Assembly: GCF_051628905.1 (NCBI RefSeq)
Contig: NZ_CP157575.1
Span: forward strand, 3,374,336 to 3,438,335
Origin: Asaia sp037151935
GTDB lineage: Bacteria; Pseudomonadota; Alphaproteobacteria; Acetobacterales; Acetobacteraceae
Direction: 5' to 3'
Length of the DNA: 64,000 bases
Positions 8,879 to 17,355 of the stretch are shown here, piece after piece (the first letter of the stretch is position 1; every line of letters begins with the position of its first letter). The position numbers were made by a program, and so were the translations under genes. The notes beneath the pieces were generated by a model. It ran no database searches and had not been told where the DNA came from. It was given only the letters and a program-made list of their open reading frames with translations.

Positions 8879-8934
8879 GAAAAAAGCGGCGTGTGAAGGT
8901 TCTGAGAGCGTGCCAGTGTAGTTCAAAAATCGTC

Positions 8935-8964
8935 ATTTATCTTGTCTCCTGAGGCAAGATAAAT
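8935..8964 (+). terminator. Strong stem-loop after the MscS-type gene
   Basis: ATTTATCTTG (8935-8944) pairs perfectly with CAAGATAAAT (8955-8964), and the stem can extend inward with TCTC/GAGG. The AT-rich outer arm provides a U-tract-like end in both directions, so this is a plausible terminator of the channel gene. Confidence 0.65.
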
Positions 8965-8988
8965 ACGCTAAACACGGCGCCTCTATGG

Positions 8989-9019
8989 CAATTAATTCAC
9001 GACACTGTCATATTAATTG
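8989..9019. promoter_or_regulatory. AT-rich inverted repeat upstream of the small 9190 gene
   Basis: CAATTAAT (8989-8996) is the exact inverse of ATTAATTG (9012-9019), separated by 15 bases. Arms this AT-rich and spaced about two helical turns apart would suit a dimeric regulator, or it may simply be a weak hairpin. Confidence 0.3.
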
Positions 9020-9189
9020 ACACCAATGGAACTGGCTTTCGTGCCGAAAGAGAGAAATTTCTCGGGAAAAATACCGCAAGAACAATAGATTGCTGTCAAT
9101 AATCAATAATGCGGATGAAGCTAGCGAAACGTTAATATTCAGGCTGAAAAAGTGATCCTGTTGGATCTCGCCTGGGGGAGTGAGAAGTT

Positions 9190-9477
9190 TTGACCACTTA
9201 TCTCGTCGTTTATGAAAAGAAGCAGGGCGACTCCTACGAAGCGGTTGAGCAGAAGCTCGCTAGCTTCGGTGAGGCCTTTCATGAAATCGATAATTTCTGG
9301 ATCGTTGCGTCGAACCTGATTATCTCGGATCTGCGCGACGTGCTCGCCAAGCTTTTGCCGGACGGGACGAAGCTGATGGTTACGAAATATGTGCCTCATA
9401 ATGCCATGGAGATGGGCGCGGCGGCCTGGCATGGCTTTGCCCTGCCTCAGGAAAGCTGGCTGGCGGGGCGGCTCTAG
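9190..9477 (+). CDS. Small Cas2/VapD-fold-like protein of unknown function
   Basis: A 95-residue product beginning TTG with a strong GGGGGAG ribosome site 9 bases upstream. The opening MTTYLVVYEKKQGDSYEAVEQKL then FGEAFHEIDNFWIV and ISDLRDVLAKLLPDGTKLMV follow the beta-alpha-beta-beta-alpha-beta pattern of small ferredoxin-like proteins such as Cas2, VapD and the so-called SinR-like hypothetical proteins. The strand segment WIVASN followed by DLRDVL is characteristic of that group, in which the protein reads a peptide or RNA end or has lost nuclease activity. No cas genes or CRISPR repeats are present nearby and no partner toxin or antitoxin gene is seen. Family placement is by pattern only. 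Confidence 0.7.
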   Translation: MTTYLVVYEKKQGDSYEAVEQKLASFGEAFHEIDNFWIVASNLIISDLRDVLAKLLPDGTKLMVTKYVPHNAMEMGAAAWHGFALPQESWLAGRL

Positions 9478-9548
9478 GGCTCGCCTATAGGGCGCCCGGC
9501 AGCGCCCCTTCCCGCGGCACATCTCCGATTGGGATAGTCGATCGTTTT

Positions 9549-10541
9549 TCAGTCGTTTGCGCGTTCCTCAAGGTGACGCGCATAAAGAGCGCCGATAGCC
9601 GTTGAGGCAAGTCGCGCCGTCGCATCATCGGCCCGGCTGGTCAGCAGCACGGGCACTTTTGCCCCCATGACAATTCCCGATGTCGCGGCTTTGCCCAAAA
9701 AGGCCAATGTCTTGACCAGGATATTGCCTGATTCGAGGTCAGGAGCGATCAAAACCTGAGCGCGACCTGCAACTGGAGAATCGACTCCTTTAATTTCTGC
9801 CGAGCCGAGGCTAACGGCGACATCCAAAGCCAGCGGGCCGTCAAGCATCGCTCCGGTAATTTCCTTGCGATCAGCCATTTTGCAGAGGCTGGCTGCATCG
9901 AGTGTGCCCTGAATTTTCGTATTGATCGTTTCCACAGCGGAGAGCAGAGCAACGCGTGGTGTGCCGAGGCCGAGAGCATGATGTAGATCTATGGCGTTCT
10001 GCACGATGTCGCGTTTGGTCATGAGATCCGGCGCGATATTGATGGCTGCATCGGAGACCAGAAGAAGGTCGGGATAGTCTGGCACGGCGATGCAAAAGAC
10101 ATGGCTCATGCGCCGCTTCGTGCGCAGCCCGCTCTCCTGCCTGATGACGCCTGCCATGAATGTGTCCGTGTGAAGGCTCCCTTTGGTCAGGCCGAACACC
10201 TCGCCTTCATGTACGAGTGCGATCGCTTGCTTCACCGACTCCTCCGGGCTTGTTGCGTGCTCGATACGCATACCGTTGATGTCGAGCCCAGCCTGGGCGG
10301 CGGTCTGCTCAATGAGTTCGCGGTCGCCGACCAGTATCGGTATGATGATCCCGTGCCGGAAGGCTTCGACGGCCCCTCCAAGCGCGTGACTGCTACAAGG
10401 CCAGACGATGGCGTAGGGTACAGGGCCGAGCCGGGAGGCCTTTGCTACCAAGGCGCGCATGAGAGCGTGACGTTCGGGAAAAACCTTAGCAAGAGCATCG
10501 TCCACAGGAACTCGCTGCGGTGTCAGGGTCGATGAGGGCAT
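9549..10541 (-). CDS. Phosphate acetyl/butyryltransferase family protein
   Basis: Enzymes of the PTA/PTB family move an acyl group between CoA and phosphate. The 330-residue sequence from ATG 10541 shows the family elements YAIVWPCSSHALGGAVEAFRHG, PILVGDRELIEQTA, GEVFGLTKGSLHTDTFMAGV (the KGSLHT loop is typical), DAAINIAPDLMTKRDIVQNAI, and GRAQVLIAPDLESGNILVKTL near the end. This size and motif set fits the short Pta/Ptb group, sometimes annotated as bifunctional enoyl-CoA hydratase/phosphate acetyltransferase when fused; no hydratase domain is present here. The frame is open to GTG 10592, which would add 17 residues. No ackA is adjacent, so acetyl- versus butyryl- specificity is not resolved. 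Confidence 0.88.
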   Translation of the reverse strand: MPSSTLTPQRVPVDDALAKVFPERHALMRALVAKASRLGPVPYAIVWPCSSHALGGAVEAFRHGIIIPILVGDRELIEQTAAQAGLDINGMRIEHATSPEESVKQAIALVHEGEVFGLTKGSLHTDTFMAGVIRQESGLRTKRRMSHVFCIAVPDYPDLLLVSDAAINIAPDLMTKRDIVQNAIDLHHALGLGTPRVALLSAVETINTKIQGTLDAASLCKMADRKEITGAMLDGPLALDVAVSLGSAEIKGVDSPVAGRAQVLIAPDLESGNILVKTLAFLGKAATSGIVMGAKVPVLLTSRADDATARLASTAIGALYARHLEERAND

Positions 10542-10592
10542 GAGCGCGCTGGTCTCCAGATTCGAGTCGACTCTACAGAACCAGGTCAGCAC

Positions 10593-10994
10593 GGAAAGAT
10601 TAACTGTACCCGGCTATCTGAGGCAGAGTGGCCCGGCGAACGGCCGTCAAGGCGCTTAGGGTTTGCCTGAAAAGCCAGACCTGATCCCGACACCGCCATC
10701 TAGGTCGTTTGCCTTCGATGCTCTGTCTCTCAACGCATAGCAGAAGCGGCACGAAAGACATGGATCAGGTTTTCTTGAGTGGTGCTGCGCCAGCAAGATT
10801 TGGCAATCGTACAGCGCTCCTGAATCACATGAATGTCATTCATGGGTGTCGGCGCAGGATAGTGCCCCGTCAAAGCAGACAGGCACCGCACGAACCTGCA
10901 TCCAGATTTTAACCTGCTTGGCCTCGATGGGGGTCAGTCAGTGGCAGCACGTTACCGAGAGCTGAGGCCGTTTCTGGGTATAGCTAAGGTGGAA
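10593..10994. other. Gene-poor region
   Basis: I see no convincing gene. The short frame at 10709-10912 has no recognisable protein character. The only striking element is the perfect 17-base palindrome listed at 10828-10844. Confidence 0.5.
10828..10844. promoter_or_regulatory. Perfect palindrome, possible operator
   Basis: CATGAATG-T-CATTCATG is an exact inverted repeat of 8-bp arms around one base. It is far (about 290 bp) from the nearest starts on either side, and no T-run follows, so a protein-binding site is as plausible as a hairpin. Confidence 0.3.
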
Positions 10995-11207
10995 TCAGCG
11001 GGAGGAGCGGCCCTCGCGTGCCGGTCTGATGATTCCAATTGCAAGACGCGCAAAAATCATGAGCAAACCACCAATGAAAACCGCCTCTCCGAGTAGATCG
11101 AGCGTGTCGGTCAGCGGTGACGTTTCCTGCGTGGAAAGTGTAGCGAGAGCTGAAGAAATTGCCCAGATGCAGAGCGCCAGAAGAATGGGAAGCGAATTTC
11201 TGAGCAT
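10995..11207 (-). CDS. Small membrane protein of unknown function
   Basis: From ATG 11207 the product is 70 residues with two hydrophobic segments (LPILLALCIWAISSALATL and LLGEAVFIGGLLMIFARLAIGII) joined by a polar loop (STQETSPLTDTLD) and a basic tail (RPAREGRSSR). This is the pattern of a small two-helix inner-membrane protein with both ends inside. In-frame earlier starts exist at 11222 (ATG) and 11243 (TTG). I do not recognise a family. A frame on the other strand overlaps it but lacks this organisation. Confidence 0.5.
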   Translation of the reverse strand: MLRNSLPILLALCIWAISSALATLSTQETSPLTDTLDLLGEAVFIGGLLMIFARLAIGIIRPAREGRSSR

Positions 11208-11868
11208 GGTTGTCCCAAACATTATTTCATGTTTTTCACGCAAAGGTGTTGAGCAAAGTTAACGTTGATTAACGATCGGATTGCAAGACAATTTTGCAGT
11301 AAAAAATAGTTTTTATAATCGGTATCTTTTTTCAATTTTCTTATTTACCAGAATTTTCTGTATGCGCAGAGGCTCGTCACGAGTACTATTGTGTCATAGT
11401 GTTGCCCCATCCGCCGTTCTGTTCATGGTAGGCAAATAATGCCTATTAAGAGCGGGTTGACGGTAATTATTCTCAAATTTACGGTTTTCATAAATTCGTG
11501 ATTGGCGGGCAGCTATTTCATTTTTGAAATAATTCCGATTACGAAAATCTGGTGTAAGCAGACCACGACGCTTCGAGCAGGATTTTCACGCTATGTGGGC
11601 TGGGGTCGGGCGTCATGATGACGCGACGTTATGCAAGAAAAAGAGGGTTCAGGTTCGGACTGGCGAGGGCGGGACAGCGCCGCTGACAGGGCCCGAGCTG
11701 CGACGATCCCGGAGGGGCTCCGCGGCGCTTTAAGGCTATCAGCCCAGCGCATCTGTCGAAGAAGAAGGAGGGCTTGATAGAAAAAAACTACGACGTCCCG
11801 TCCATTGGTGATAATGGCGGCGCTGGCAGCATTTTTTTGCGTTTTTCCGGATACTTCTACGGACCGGA
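11208..11868. other. Gene-poor, AT-rich stretch
   Basis: About 11250-11570 is distinctly AT-rich with short hairpins (TAGGCA aataa TGCCTA near 11430; ATTTCA tttt TGAAAT near 11514). At 11610-11624 GCGTCAT-G-ATGACGC is a perfect palindrome. The frame 11591-12016 runs through tRNA-Val and is not a gene. I recognise no RNA gene other than the tRNA. Confidence 0.5.
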
Positions 11869-11943
11869 TGGTGGGCGCAACAGGGATTGAACCTGTGACC
11901 CCTACCATGTCAAGGTAGTGCTCTACCGCTGAGCTATGCGCCC
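11869..11943 (-). tRNA. tRNA-Val (GAC)
   Basis: Minus-strand cloverleaf of 75 bases with encoded CCA: acceptor GGGCGCA, D-arm GCTC...GAGC, anticodon stem CTACC with GGTAG around TTGACAT (anticodon GAC, valine), T-arm with GTTCAAT, and 3' end TGCGCCCACCA. Confidence 0.96.
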
Positions 11944-12028
11944 ATCCGGTCCGTGAGCGGCCTTTTAGCGGGCGTTGACGAGGCTGGCAAGATGGGTTTT
12001 CTAAAAAAATCACCAAACCGGAAAAAAA

Positions 12029-12922
12029 ATGAATCCAGGCGCTCCGGCGGAGCCAGAGCTCTGTCTTTCAAAGAATTTTCTGCTGCATGACGTTGCCGAG
12101 CCTGCTTCGCCACTAGTGCTGGCGTCGCCGCATTCGGGGCGCTGTTATCCGAAATCCTTTCTTCAGCAATCACGCCTCGATCTTCTTTCTCTGCGTCGCA
12201 GCGAGGACGCTTATGTTGATAGGTTATTTGAGGCTGCGCCACGATGGGGGGTGCCACTTCTCTGCGCGACGTTTCCGCGGTCTTATTGTGACGTGAACCG
12301 TTACGCATGGGAGCTGGACCAAGGAATGTTCCGTGAGCGCCTGCCAGAAGGCAGCCTCACGAACACTGACAAGGTACGTAGTGGCCTGGGTATGATGGCG
12401 CGCATTGCCGGAGCAGGGCGCGGTATCTACCGTCATCAGTTGCCCGTGTCGGAAGCACGATTACGCATCGCTTCCTGCTGGCTGCCTTATCACGAAGCAC
12501 TGGAAGCGATGATCGAGCGCAGTCTCGCGCGCTTTGGCGTCTGCCTGATGATAGACCTTCATTCCATGCCCAGTTTTGCCCATCTGCGACTGCCCGATAT
12601 CGTGCTGGGCGACCTCCATGGAGAGAGCTGCGCCAGACATGTTGTGGATGGGTTGGCTGCCAGCTTGTCGGGAGCGGGTTTTTCTACAGGGCGCAATCGG
12701 CCTTATGCGGGTGGCTATATAACCGCGCGTCACGGCAAGCCATCCGGGGGCGTTCACGTCATACAGATGGAAATCGGTCGCGGGCTCTATCTCGATGAAC
12801 AGGCTGTTCAGCCCTCTGCGTCCTTCGACTCGGTTCAGACGCGATTCGAGCATTTTTTGCCTGAGGCGATCACTCTGGCACGTAAGCTAGAGCCGACGCA
12901 GAGCGAGCGCGTCTGCGCCTGA
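12029..12922 (+). CDS. N-formylglutamate amidohydrolase family protein
   Basis: Family members hydrolyse N-formyl-L-glutamate to glutamate and formate (last step of one histidine-degradation route) or related N-acyl amino acids, using a metal site. The 297-residue sequence shows LVLASPHSGRCYP, the conserved RSEDAYVDRLF and FPRSYCDVNRYAWELD, MIDLHSMPS (metal ligand region), DIVLGDLHGESC and NRPYAGGYITARHGKPSGGVHVIQMEI. The start ATG 12029 has GGAA 8-9 bases upstream. No other hut genes are nearby, so the true substrate is uncertain; the gene stands alone between tRNA-Val and mqo. Confidence 0.9.
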   Translation: MNPGAPAEPELCLSKNFLLHDVAEPASPLVLASPHSGRCYPKSFLQQSRLDLLSLRRSEDAYVDRLFEAAPRWGVPLLCATFPRSYCDVNRYAWELDQGMFRERLPEGSLTNTDKVRSGLGMMARIAGAGRGIYRHQLPVSEARLRIASCWLPYHEALEAMIERSLARFGVCLMIDLHSMPSFAHLRLPDIVLGDLHGESCARHVVDGLAASLSGAGFSTGRNRPYAGGYITARHGKPSGGVHVIQMEIGRGLYLDEQAVQPSASFDSVQTRFEHFLPEAITLARKLEPTQSERVCA

Positions 12923-13077
12923 CAGGCGCGCCTTGCGATCAACTCCGGCTGATTGCGCAGCAAGGGGGCTCGATTGATACCACCAAGCTGTGTTTCAAAG
13001 AGCGCCTGACTTGCGGAACGACGTCTCGTCGCGCCGGTTAAGCATATGGTATTTCACAAGACTGGAAGACTTGCCTC

Positions 13078-14556
13078 ATGACCTTTACCCCTGAAGAGCG
13101 CCCGGATATCGTCCTGATCGGTGCGGGTGTCATGAGCGCGAGCTTTGCAGCGCTGATCCGGTGTCTCGACCCGTCTCTGACGCTTAGCGTGTTCGAAACA
13201 CTCGATTCCTGTGCCAGAGAAAGCTCCGAGGCGTGGAACAACGCCGGAACCGGTCATGCCGCCTACTGCGAGCTGAATTATACGACGCGGCGTAAGGATG
13301 GCAGCATCGATATCGCGAAGGCGCTCGATGTAAACACGGAATTCGACCTGTCGCGTCAGCTCTGGACGCATCTGGTCGAAAAAGGCTGGATCGACGATCC
13401 GTCTGCGTTCATCCGTAACTGCCCGCATATGAGCTTTGTGCGCGGTGAGGAAAACGTGGCGTTTCTGCGCGCCCGTTACGACGCTATGGTGCGGCATCAC
13501 TGTTTCGATACCATGAGCTACACCGAAGACCCTGCTACGATTGCGCAATGGGCGCCGCTCATGATGGGGCGCCGTGCCTCAGGCGAGAAGCTGGCCGCAA
13601 CGCGCGTGACCGAAGGCACGGATGTCGATTTCGGCACGCTGACGCGCCTGCTCTTTTCCAAGCTGGGGCGCGAGCAGGGTGTCGGTCTCCATTATCGCCA
13701 CAAGGTGACAGCGCTCGCGCGTGAGCCAGGCGGACGCTGGCGGGTGAGCACGCTGAACACCTCGACTGGTGAGACGAAGAGCGTCTCTGCCGGTTTTGTC
13801 TTCGTCGGGGCAGGGGGGGCGGCTCTCGATCTTCTCAAACGCGCCGATCTGCCGGAAGCACATGGTTATGCTGGCTTTCCTGTCAGTGGGCTTTTCCTGC
13901 ACGCCGATAATCTCGATCTCTGCCAGCGTCATACGGCCAAGGTCTATGGCAAGGCTGCGGTCGGTTCGCCTCCCATGTCGGTGCCGCATCTCGACACCCG
14001 CGTAATCGGAGGCAGGCCCTATCTGCTTTTCGGGCCCTATGCGGGGTTCACGACCAAATTCCTCAAATCGGGTAAATGGACCGATCTGCCGCGCTCTATT
14101 ACGCGCGACAACATCAAGGCGATGCTCGATGTCATGGTCGATAATCATGATCTGGTGCGCTATCTTGTCGGTCAGGTAATGCAAAAGCAGTCGTCGCGTT
14201 TTGTGGCGTTGCAGGAATTTTACCCTGCGGCGCGTGAGCAAGACTGGCGCGTGGCAGTGGCCGGTCAGCGCGTACAGATCATCAAGACCGAGAATGGTCG
14301 CGGGACCCTGAAATTCGGCACCGAAGTTCTGGGCGCGCAGGATCGTAGCCTGGCTGCGGTACTCGGAGCATCGCCCGGAGCGTCGATCGCGGCTTCAGTG
14401 GCGTTGCAGGTCGTGACTAAAAACTTCGCCCATCGTCTTCCCGAATGGCAGGAGAAGCTTAAAAAAATCATCCCTAGCTACGGTATCGATCTACGCAAGG
14501 ATGAAGCCGCCTGCCGCGCTATACGGGAAAAGACCGGTAGAGCTCTAGGTATCTGA
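13078..14556 (+). CDS. mqo: Malate:quinone oxidoreductase
   Basis: FAD-dependent peripheral membrane enzyme that oxidises malate to oxaloacetate and reduces the quinone pool; many acetic acid bacteria rely on Mqo rather than a soluble malate dehydrogenase. The 492-residue product opens with the dinucleotide-binding motif DIVLIGAGVMSASFAALI, then EAWNNAGTGHAAYCELNYT, SFVRGEENVAFLRARY, TRVTEGTDVDFGTLTRLL, and the C-terminal GASPGASIAASVALQVV, all standard for Mqo. Length is normal. It is a single-gene unit; the downstream 476 bases hold no gene. Confidence 0.97.
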   Translation: MTFTPEERPDIVLIGAGVMSASFAALIRCLDPSLTLSVFETLDSCARESSEAWNNAGTGHAAYCELNYTTRRKDGSIDIAKALDVNTEFDLSRQLWTHLVEKGWIDDPSAFIRNCPHMSFVRGEENVAFLRARYDAMVRHHCFDTMSYTEDPATIAQWAPLMMGRRASGEKLAATRVTEGTDVDFGTLTRLLFSKLGREQGVGLHYRHKVTALAREPGGRWRVSTLNTSTGETKSVSAGFVFVGAGGAALDLLKRADLPEAHGYAGFPVSGLFLHADNLDLCQRHTAKVYGKAAVGSPPMSVPHLDTRVIGGRPYLLFGPYAGFTTKFLKSGKWTDLPRSITRDNIKAMLDVMVDNHDLVRYLVGQVMQKQSSRFVALQEFYPAAREQDWRVAVAGQRVQIIKTENGRGTLKFGTEVLGAQDRSLAAVLGASPGASIAASVALQVVTKNFAHRLPEWQEKLKKIIPSYGIDLRKDEAACRAIREKTGRALGI

Positions 14557-15032
14557 ACTGCCGTCGGCCTGACCGACTCTATGGGTGGTTTGCAAGGGCA
14601 TCGTTCTGCGTGGCACGCATCCGCCCTGCGGCATGGGGGCGTCGCGAATGATACCCTTCCGACGTGCCTGCGCAGCGCAACTAGGGTCGGAAATCCTGCG
14701 CCGCCAGGCAATAGCACCTTCAGGGCGTTCCGGTAGGTCAGTGGCGCTGCATCTGTATAACGAGCGTCTTGTCGCTTTCTGAGTGATCTTGATTGGGCGG
14801 GCGAGAGCATTACTGTCTTTTTTTTGGAGCTCGGGCGTGTCTTGCGAAAATGGCGCCATTGAAATGTGGCGCCCTAGATAAGGTTCTGCTTGTTGACCGC
14901 CGTGAGTAGGCATCGCCTTGGATCATCTGCTGGACTAGTCGCATTCCGTCCGAACGCGCCTCAGGCGCTACCATATGACGACTGCTTGAGCCGAAGCAGA
15001 TCCTGAGTGCGATGTGATCCAGTCATGACGGG
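14557..15032. other. Gene-free region between mqo and ruvX
   Basis: No credible gene is seen on either strand. Short stems occur: GTCGG cctga CCGAC just after the mqo stop, TGCGT ggc ACGCA near 14612, and GGCGCC attgaaatgt GGCGCC near 14853. The stretch before the last stem contains a run of nine T residues near 14816. A structured small RNA cannot be excluded but nothing matches a family I recognise. Confidence 0.45.
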
Positions 15033-15515
15033 TCAGATCAGCTCTTCCCGTTCCGGCGCCGTGGCATCCAGCCAGGATTGAAGCGTATACGCGGCGGCCA
15101 TTTTATCTACCACCTCAGCGCGTCGTTTACGGGTCATGTCGGCTTCCTGAATCAGAAATCGGTTGACCGCGCTCGAGGAGAGTCGCTCGTCCCAGCAACA
15201 GGCGGGCAAACCGAGGCGGTTCGAGAGTTCGGTCATCCAGTCCTGCGCCGCGCGTGCGGCAGGCCCGAAAGACCCGTCGAGCGAGAGGGGGAGGCCGCAG
15301 ATAAGGCCACCGATCCCTTCGCGCTGCACGATCCTGCCGATTTCCTGTGCTGTCTCGCCGAATTTTCCGCGTTTGAGGCTCTTATAGGGCGAGGCCAGCA
15401 TGAGCGTGACATCGCTCAGGGCGAGACCGATCGTCTTCTGGCCGGGGTCTAGCCCAAGCAGCCTCAGGCCGGGGGAGAGGGCGTCGCGCAGGGCGTATGG
15501 ATTGAACAGACTCAT
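15033..15515 (-). CDS. ruvX: Holliday junction resolvase-like / pre-16S rRNA nuclease
   Basis: YqgF/RuvX proteins have an RNase H-like fold and act in pre-16S rRNA 5'-end processing. The 160-residue product shows LLGLDPGQKTIGLALSD (first acidic residue), GGLICGLPLSLDGSFGPAA, CCWDERLSSSAVNRFL (catalytic DER) and VVDKMAAAYTLQSWLD (third acidic position). It is divergent from gatC with 74 bases between the starts, an arrangement common in alphaproteobacteria. Confidence 0.94.
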   Translation of the reverse strand: MSLFNPYALRDALSPGLRLLGLDPGQKTIGLALSDVTLMLASPYKSLKRGKFGETAQEIGRIVQREGIGGLICGLPLSLDGSFGPAARAAQDWMTELSNRLGLPACCWDERLSSSAVNRFLIQEADMTRKRRAEVVDKMAAAYTLQSWLDATAPEREELI

Positions 15516-15589
15516 GGGAAGGCGTTATGATCTCGCTAAATTCTGGACCGTCGGGATTATCCGCTCACTTTCAGGAAAGTCGATCCTTT

Positions 15590-15877
15590 ATGTCGTTGGA
15601 AACGCGCACAGTCAGGCGCATAGCAAAACTGGCCAGAATTGGCCTCAGTGATCAGGAATGCGAAGCCATGCGCCAGGAGCTGAGTGGCATCCTGGGTTGG
15701 GTCGAGCAACTGAATGAGGTCGATGTCACCGACGTGCCGCCCATGATTGGCACTGGTCTGGCCGTGCCGCGCCTGCGTGACGACGTTGTGACCGATGGCG
15801 ACAAGCGCGATGCCGTCCTGGCCAACGCACCCGACAGCGTCGGGCCTTATTTTACCGTTCCGAAGGTTGTTGAGTGA
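15590..15877 (+). CDS. gatC: Asp/Glu-tRNA amidotransferase subunit C
   Basis: Small structural subunit of GatCAB, which converts Glu-tRNA-Gln to Gln-tRNA-Gln (and Asp-tRNA-Asn to Asn-tRNA-Asn). From ATG 15590 the protein has 95 residues: MSLETRTVRRIAKLARIGLSDQE, ILGWVEQLNEVDVTDVPPM and the conserved end NAPDSVGPYFTVPKVVE. The upstream part of the open frame (from 15527) is not needed; a site CAGGAAAG lies at about 15572-15579. The stop overlaps the gatA start, indicating translational coupling. Confidence 0.96.
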   Translation: MSLETRTVRRIAKLARIGLSDQECEAMRQELSGILGWVEQLNEVDVTDVPPMIGTGLAVPRLRDDVVTDGDKRDAVLANAPDSVGPYFTVPKVVE

Positions 15878-17355
15878 TGCATGATCTGACCCTCGCCTCA
15901 GCGCGAAAGGCTCTCAGGGAGCGTCGTCTCTCGGCCGTCGAACTGACCGATCATTTTCTGGCCTCGATCAAGAAGCTGGATGGTGAGATCAACAGCTTCG
16001 TGACGGTTACCGAAGATCAGGCCCGTGCCGCCGCCCGAGCTGCCGATGCGCTGCTCGTGACCGATAACGCACCGTCGCTTTGCGGCCTGCCTCTGGGCAT
16101 CAAGGATCTGTTCTGCACCAATGGTGTGCGCACCACAGCGTCGAGCAACATCCTGCGTAACTTTGTGCCGCCTTACGAAAGCACGGTGACGTCGAATCTC
16201 CTTGCTGATGGCGCGATCTTTCTCGGCAAGATGAATCTCGACGAGTTCGCCATGGGCTCGACGAACATGACCTCGGCCTTCGGTCCGGTTACCAACCCGT
16301 GGCGTCGCAAGGGCTCTGACGTGAAGCTGGTGCCAGGCGGCTCGTCGGGCGGTTCGGCTGCCGCTGTCGCTGCCGGGCTCGCTCTTGGAACGACCGGTAC
16401 CGATACGGGCGGCTCTATCCGCCAGCCTGCGGCTTTCTGCGGCATCACGGGCATCAAGCCGACCTATGGTCGCTGCTCGCGCTTTGGTACGATCGCTTTC
16501 GCAAGTTCGCTCGATCAGGCGGGACCGATGGCGCGCACCATGGAAGACTGCGCCATTCTGCTCGAATCTATGGCCGGTTTCGACGCGAAGGACAGCACCT
16601 CGGTGGATCGTCCGGTGCCGCGCTACGAAGACGCTCTTGAGCGTGGCGTGAAGGGATTGAAGGTCGGTATCCCTCGTGAATACTGTCCTGACACGCTGCC
16701 TGCCGATATTGCAGCGCTTTGGGATCAGGGCATCGCCTGGCTGCGTGACGCTGGCGCCGAAATAGTTGATGTCTCCCTGCCGCACACGAAATACGGCCTG
16801 CCGACCTATTATATCGTGGCGCTGGCCGAGGCTTCTTCGAATCTCTCCCGCTATGACGGTGTGCGTTTCGGCGAGCGCGTCGATGCGGGCACGCTGGATG
16901 AGCTTTATGAAGCTACCCGTCACGCCGGGTTCGGCGAGGAAGTGCGCCGTCGTATCCTGATGGGGACGTTTGTGCTGTCGTCTGGCTATTACGATGCGTA
17001 TTATCTGCGCGCCCAGAAGGTTCGCACGCTGATCCAGCGCGACTTCCTGAATGCGTTCGAGAAGGTCGATGTGCTGCTGACGCCAACGGCGCCGTCGGCT
17101 GCCTTCGCCCATTCTGAACGCCCGACCGACCCTGTGCAGATCTATCTGAACGACATTTTCACTGTGCCTGCGAGCATGGCAGGCGTTCCGGCTCTGTCGC
17201 TTCCTGCCGGGCTCGATCACGACGGGTTGCCGCTCGGGTTGCAGCTCATTGGGCGTTATTTCGAGGAAGAAACCTTGTTCGCCGCTGGACGTGTCATGGA
17301 AAAAGCGGCGGGCTTTACGCATAGACCCGCCTTGCATGCGGGAGCGTTCGCATGA
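15877..17355 (+). CDS. gatA: Asp/Glu-tRNA amidotransferase subunit A
   Basis: Amidase-signature subunit that liberates ammonia from glutamine for the transamidation. The Ser-cisSer-Lys triad is visible: the lysine in LPLGIKDLFCTNG, and the glycine/serine-rich signature PGGSSGGSAAAVAAG followed by GTTGTDTGGSIRQPA. ATG 15877 overlaps the gatC stop by one base (TGATG); a GTG at 15874 is the alternative. Length (492 residues) is normal. The stop overlaps the gatB start by four bases. Confidence 0.97.
   Translation: MHDLTLASARKALRERRLSAVELTDHFLASIKKLDGEINSFVTVTEDQARAAARAADALLVTDNAPSLCGLPLGIKDLFCTNGVRTTASSNILRNFVPPYESTVTSNLLADGAIFLGKMNLDEFAMGSTNMTSAFGPVTNPWRRKGSDVKLVPGGSSGGSAAAVAAGLALGTTGTDTGGSIRQPAAFCGITGIKPTYGRCSRFGTIAFASSLDQAGPMARTMEDCAILLESMAGFDAKDSTSVDRPVPRYEDALERGVKGLKVGIPREYCPDTLPADIAALWDQGIAWLRDAGAEIVDVSLPHTKYGLPTYYIVALAEASSNLSRYDGVRFGERVDAGTLDELYEATRHAGFGEEVRRRILMGTFVLSSGYYDAYYLRAQKVRTLIQRDFLNAFEKVDVLLTPTAPSAAFAHSERPTDPVQIYLNDIFTVPASMAGVPALSLPAGLDHDGLPLGLQLIGRYFEEETLFAAGRVMEKAAGFTHRPALHAGAFA

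Larger units (their letters stand above)
8879..9189. other. Intergenic region with two hairpins
   Basis: No gene is seen. The stretch is AT-richer than its flanks and holds a strong stem-loop at 8935-8964 and an AT-rich inverted repeat at 8989-9019 (both listed separately). The second part should contain the promoter of the small gene starting at 9190, whose Shine-Dalgarno GGGGGAG lies at 9174-9180. Confidence 0.6.

Noticed and set aside
9190..9477. CRISPR-Cas system suggested by a Cas2-like protein
   Set aside because: No repeat-spacer array and no cas1 or effector gene anywhere in the window.
11591..12016. 141-residue minus-strand open frame
   Set aside because: Runs straight through tRNA-Val and shows no protein character.
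15898..17337. 479-residue minus-strand open frame opposite gatA
   Set aside because: Shadow of gatA; composition dominated by Arg/His/Ala, no recognisable motifs.
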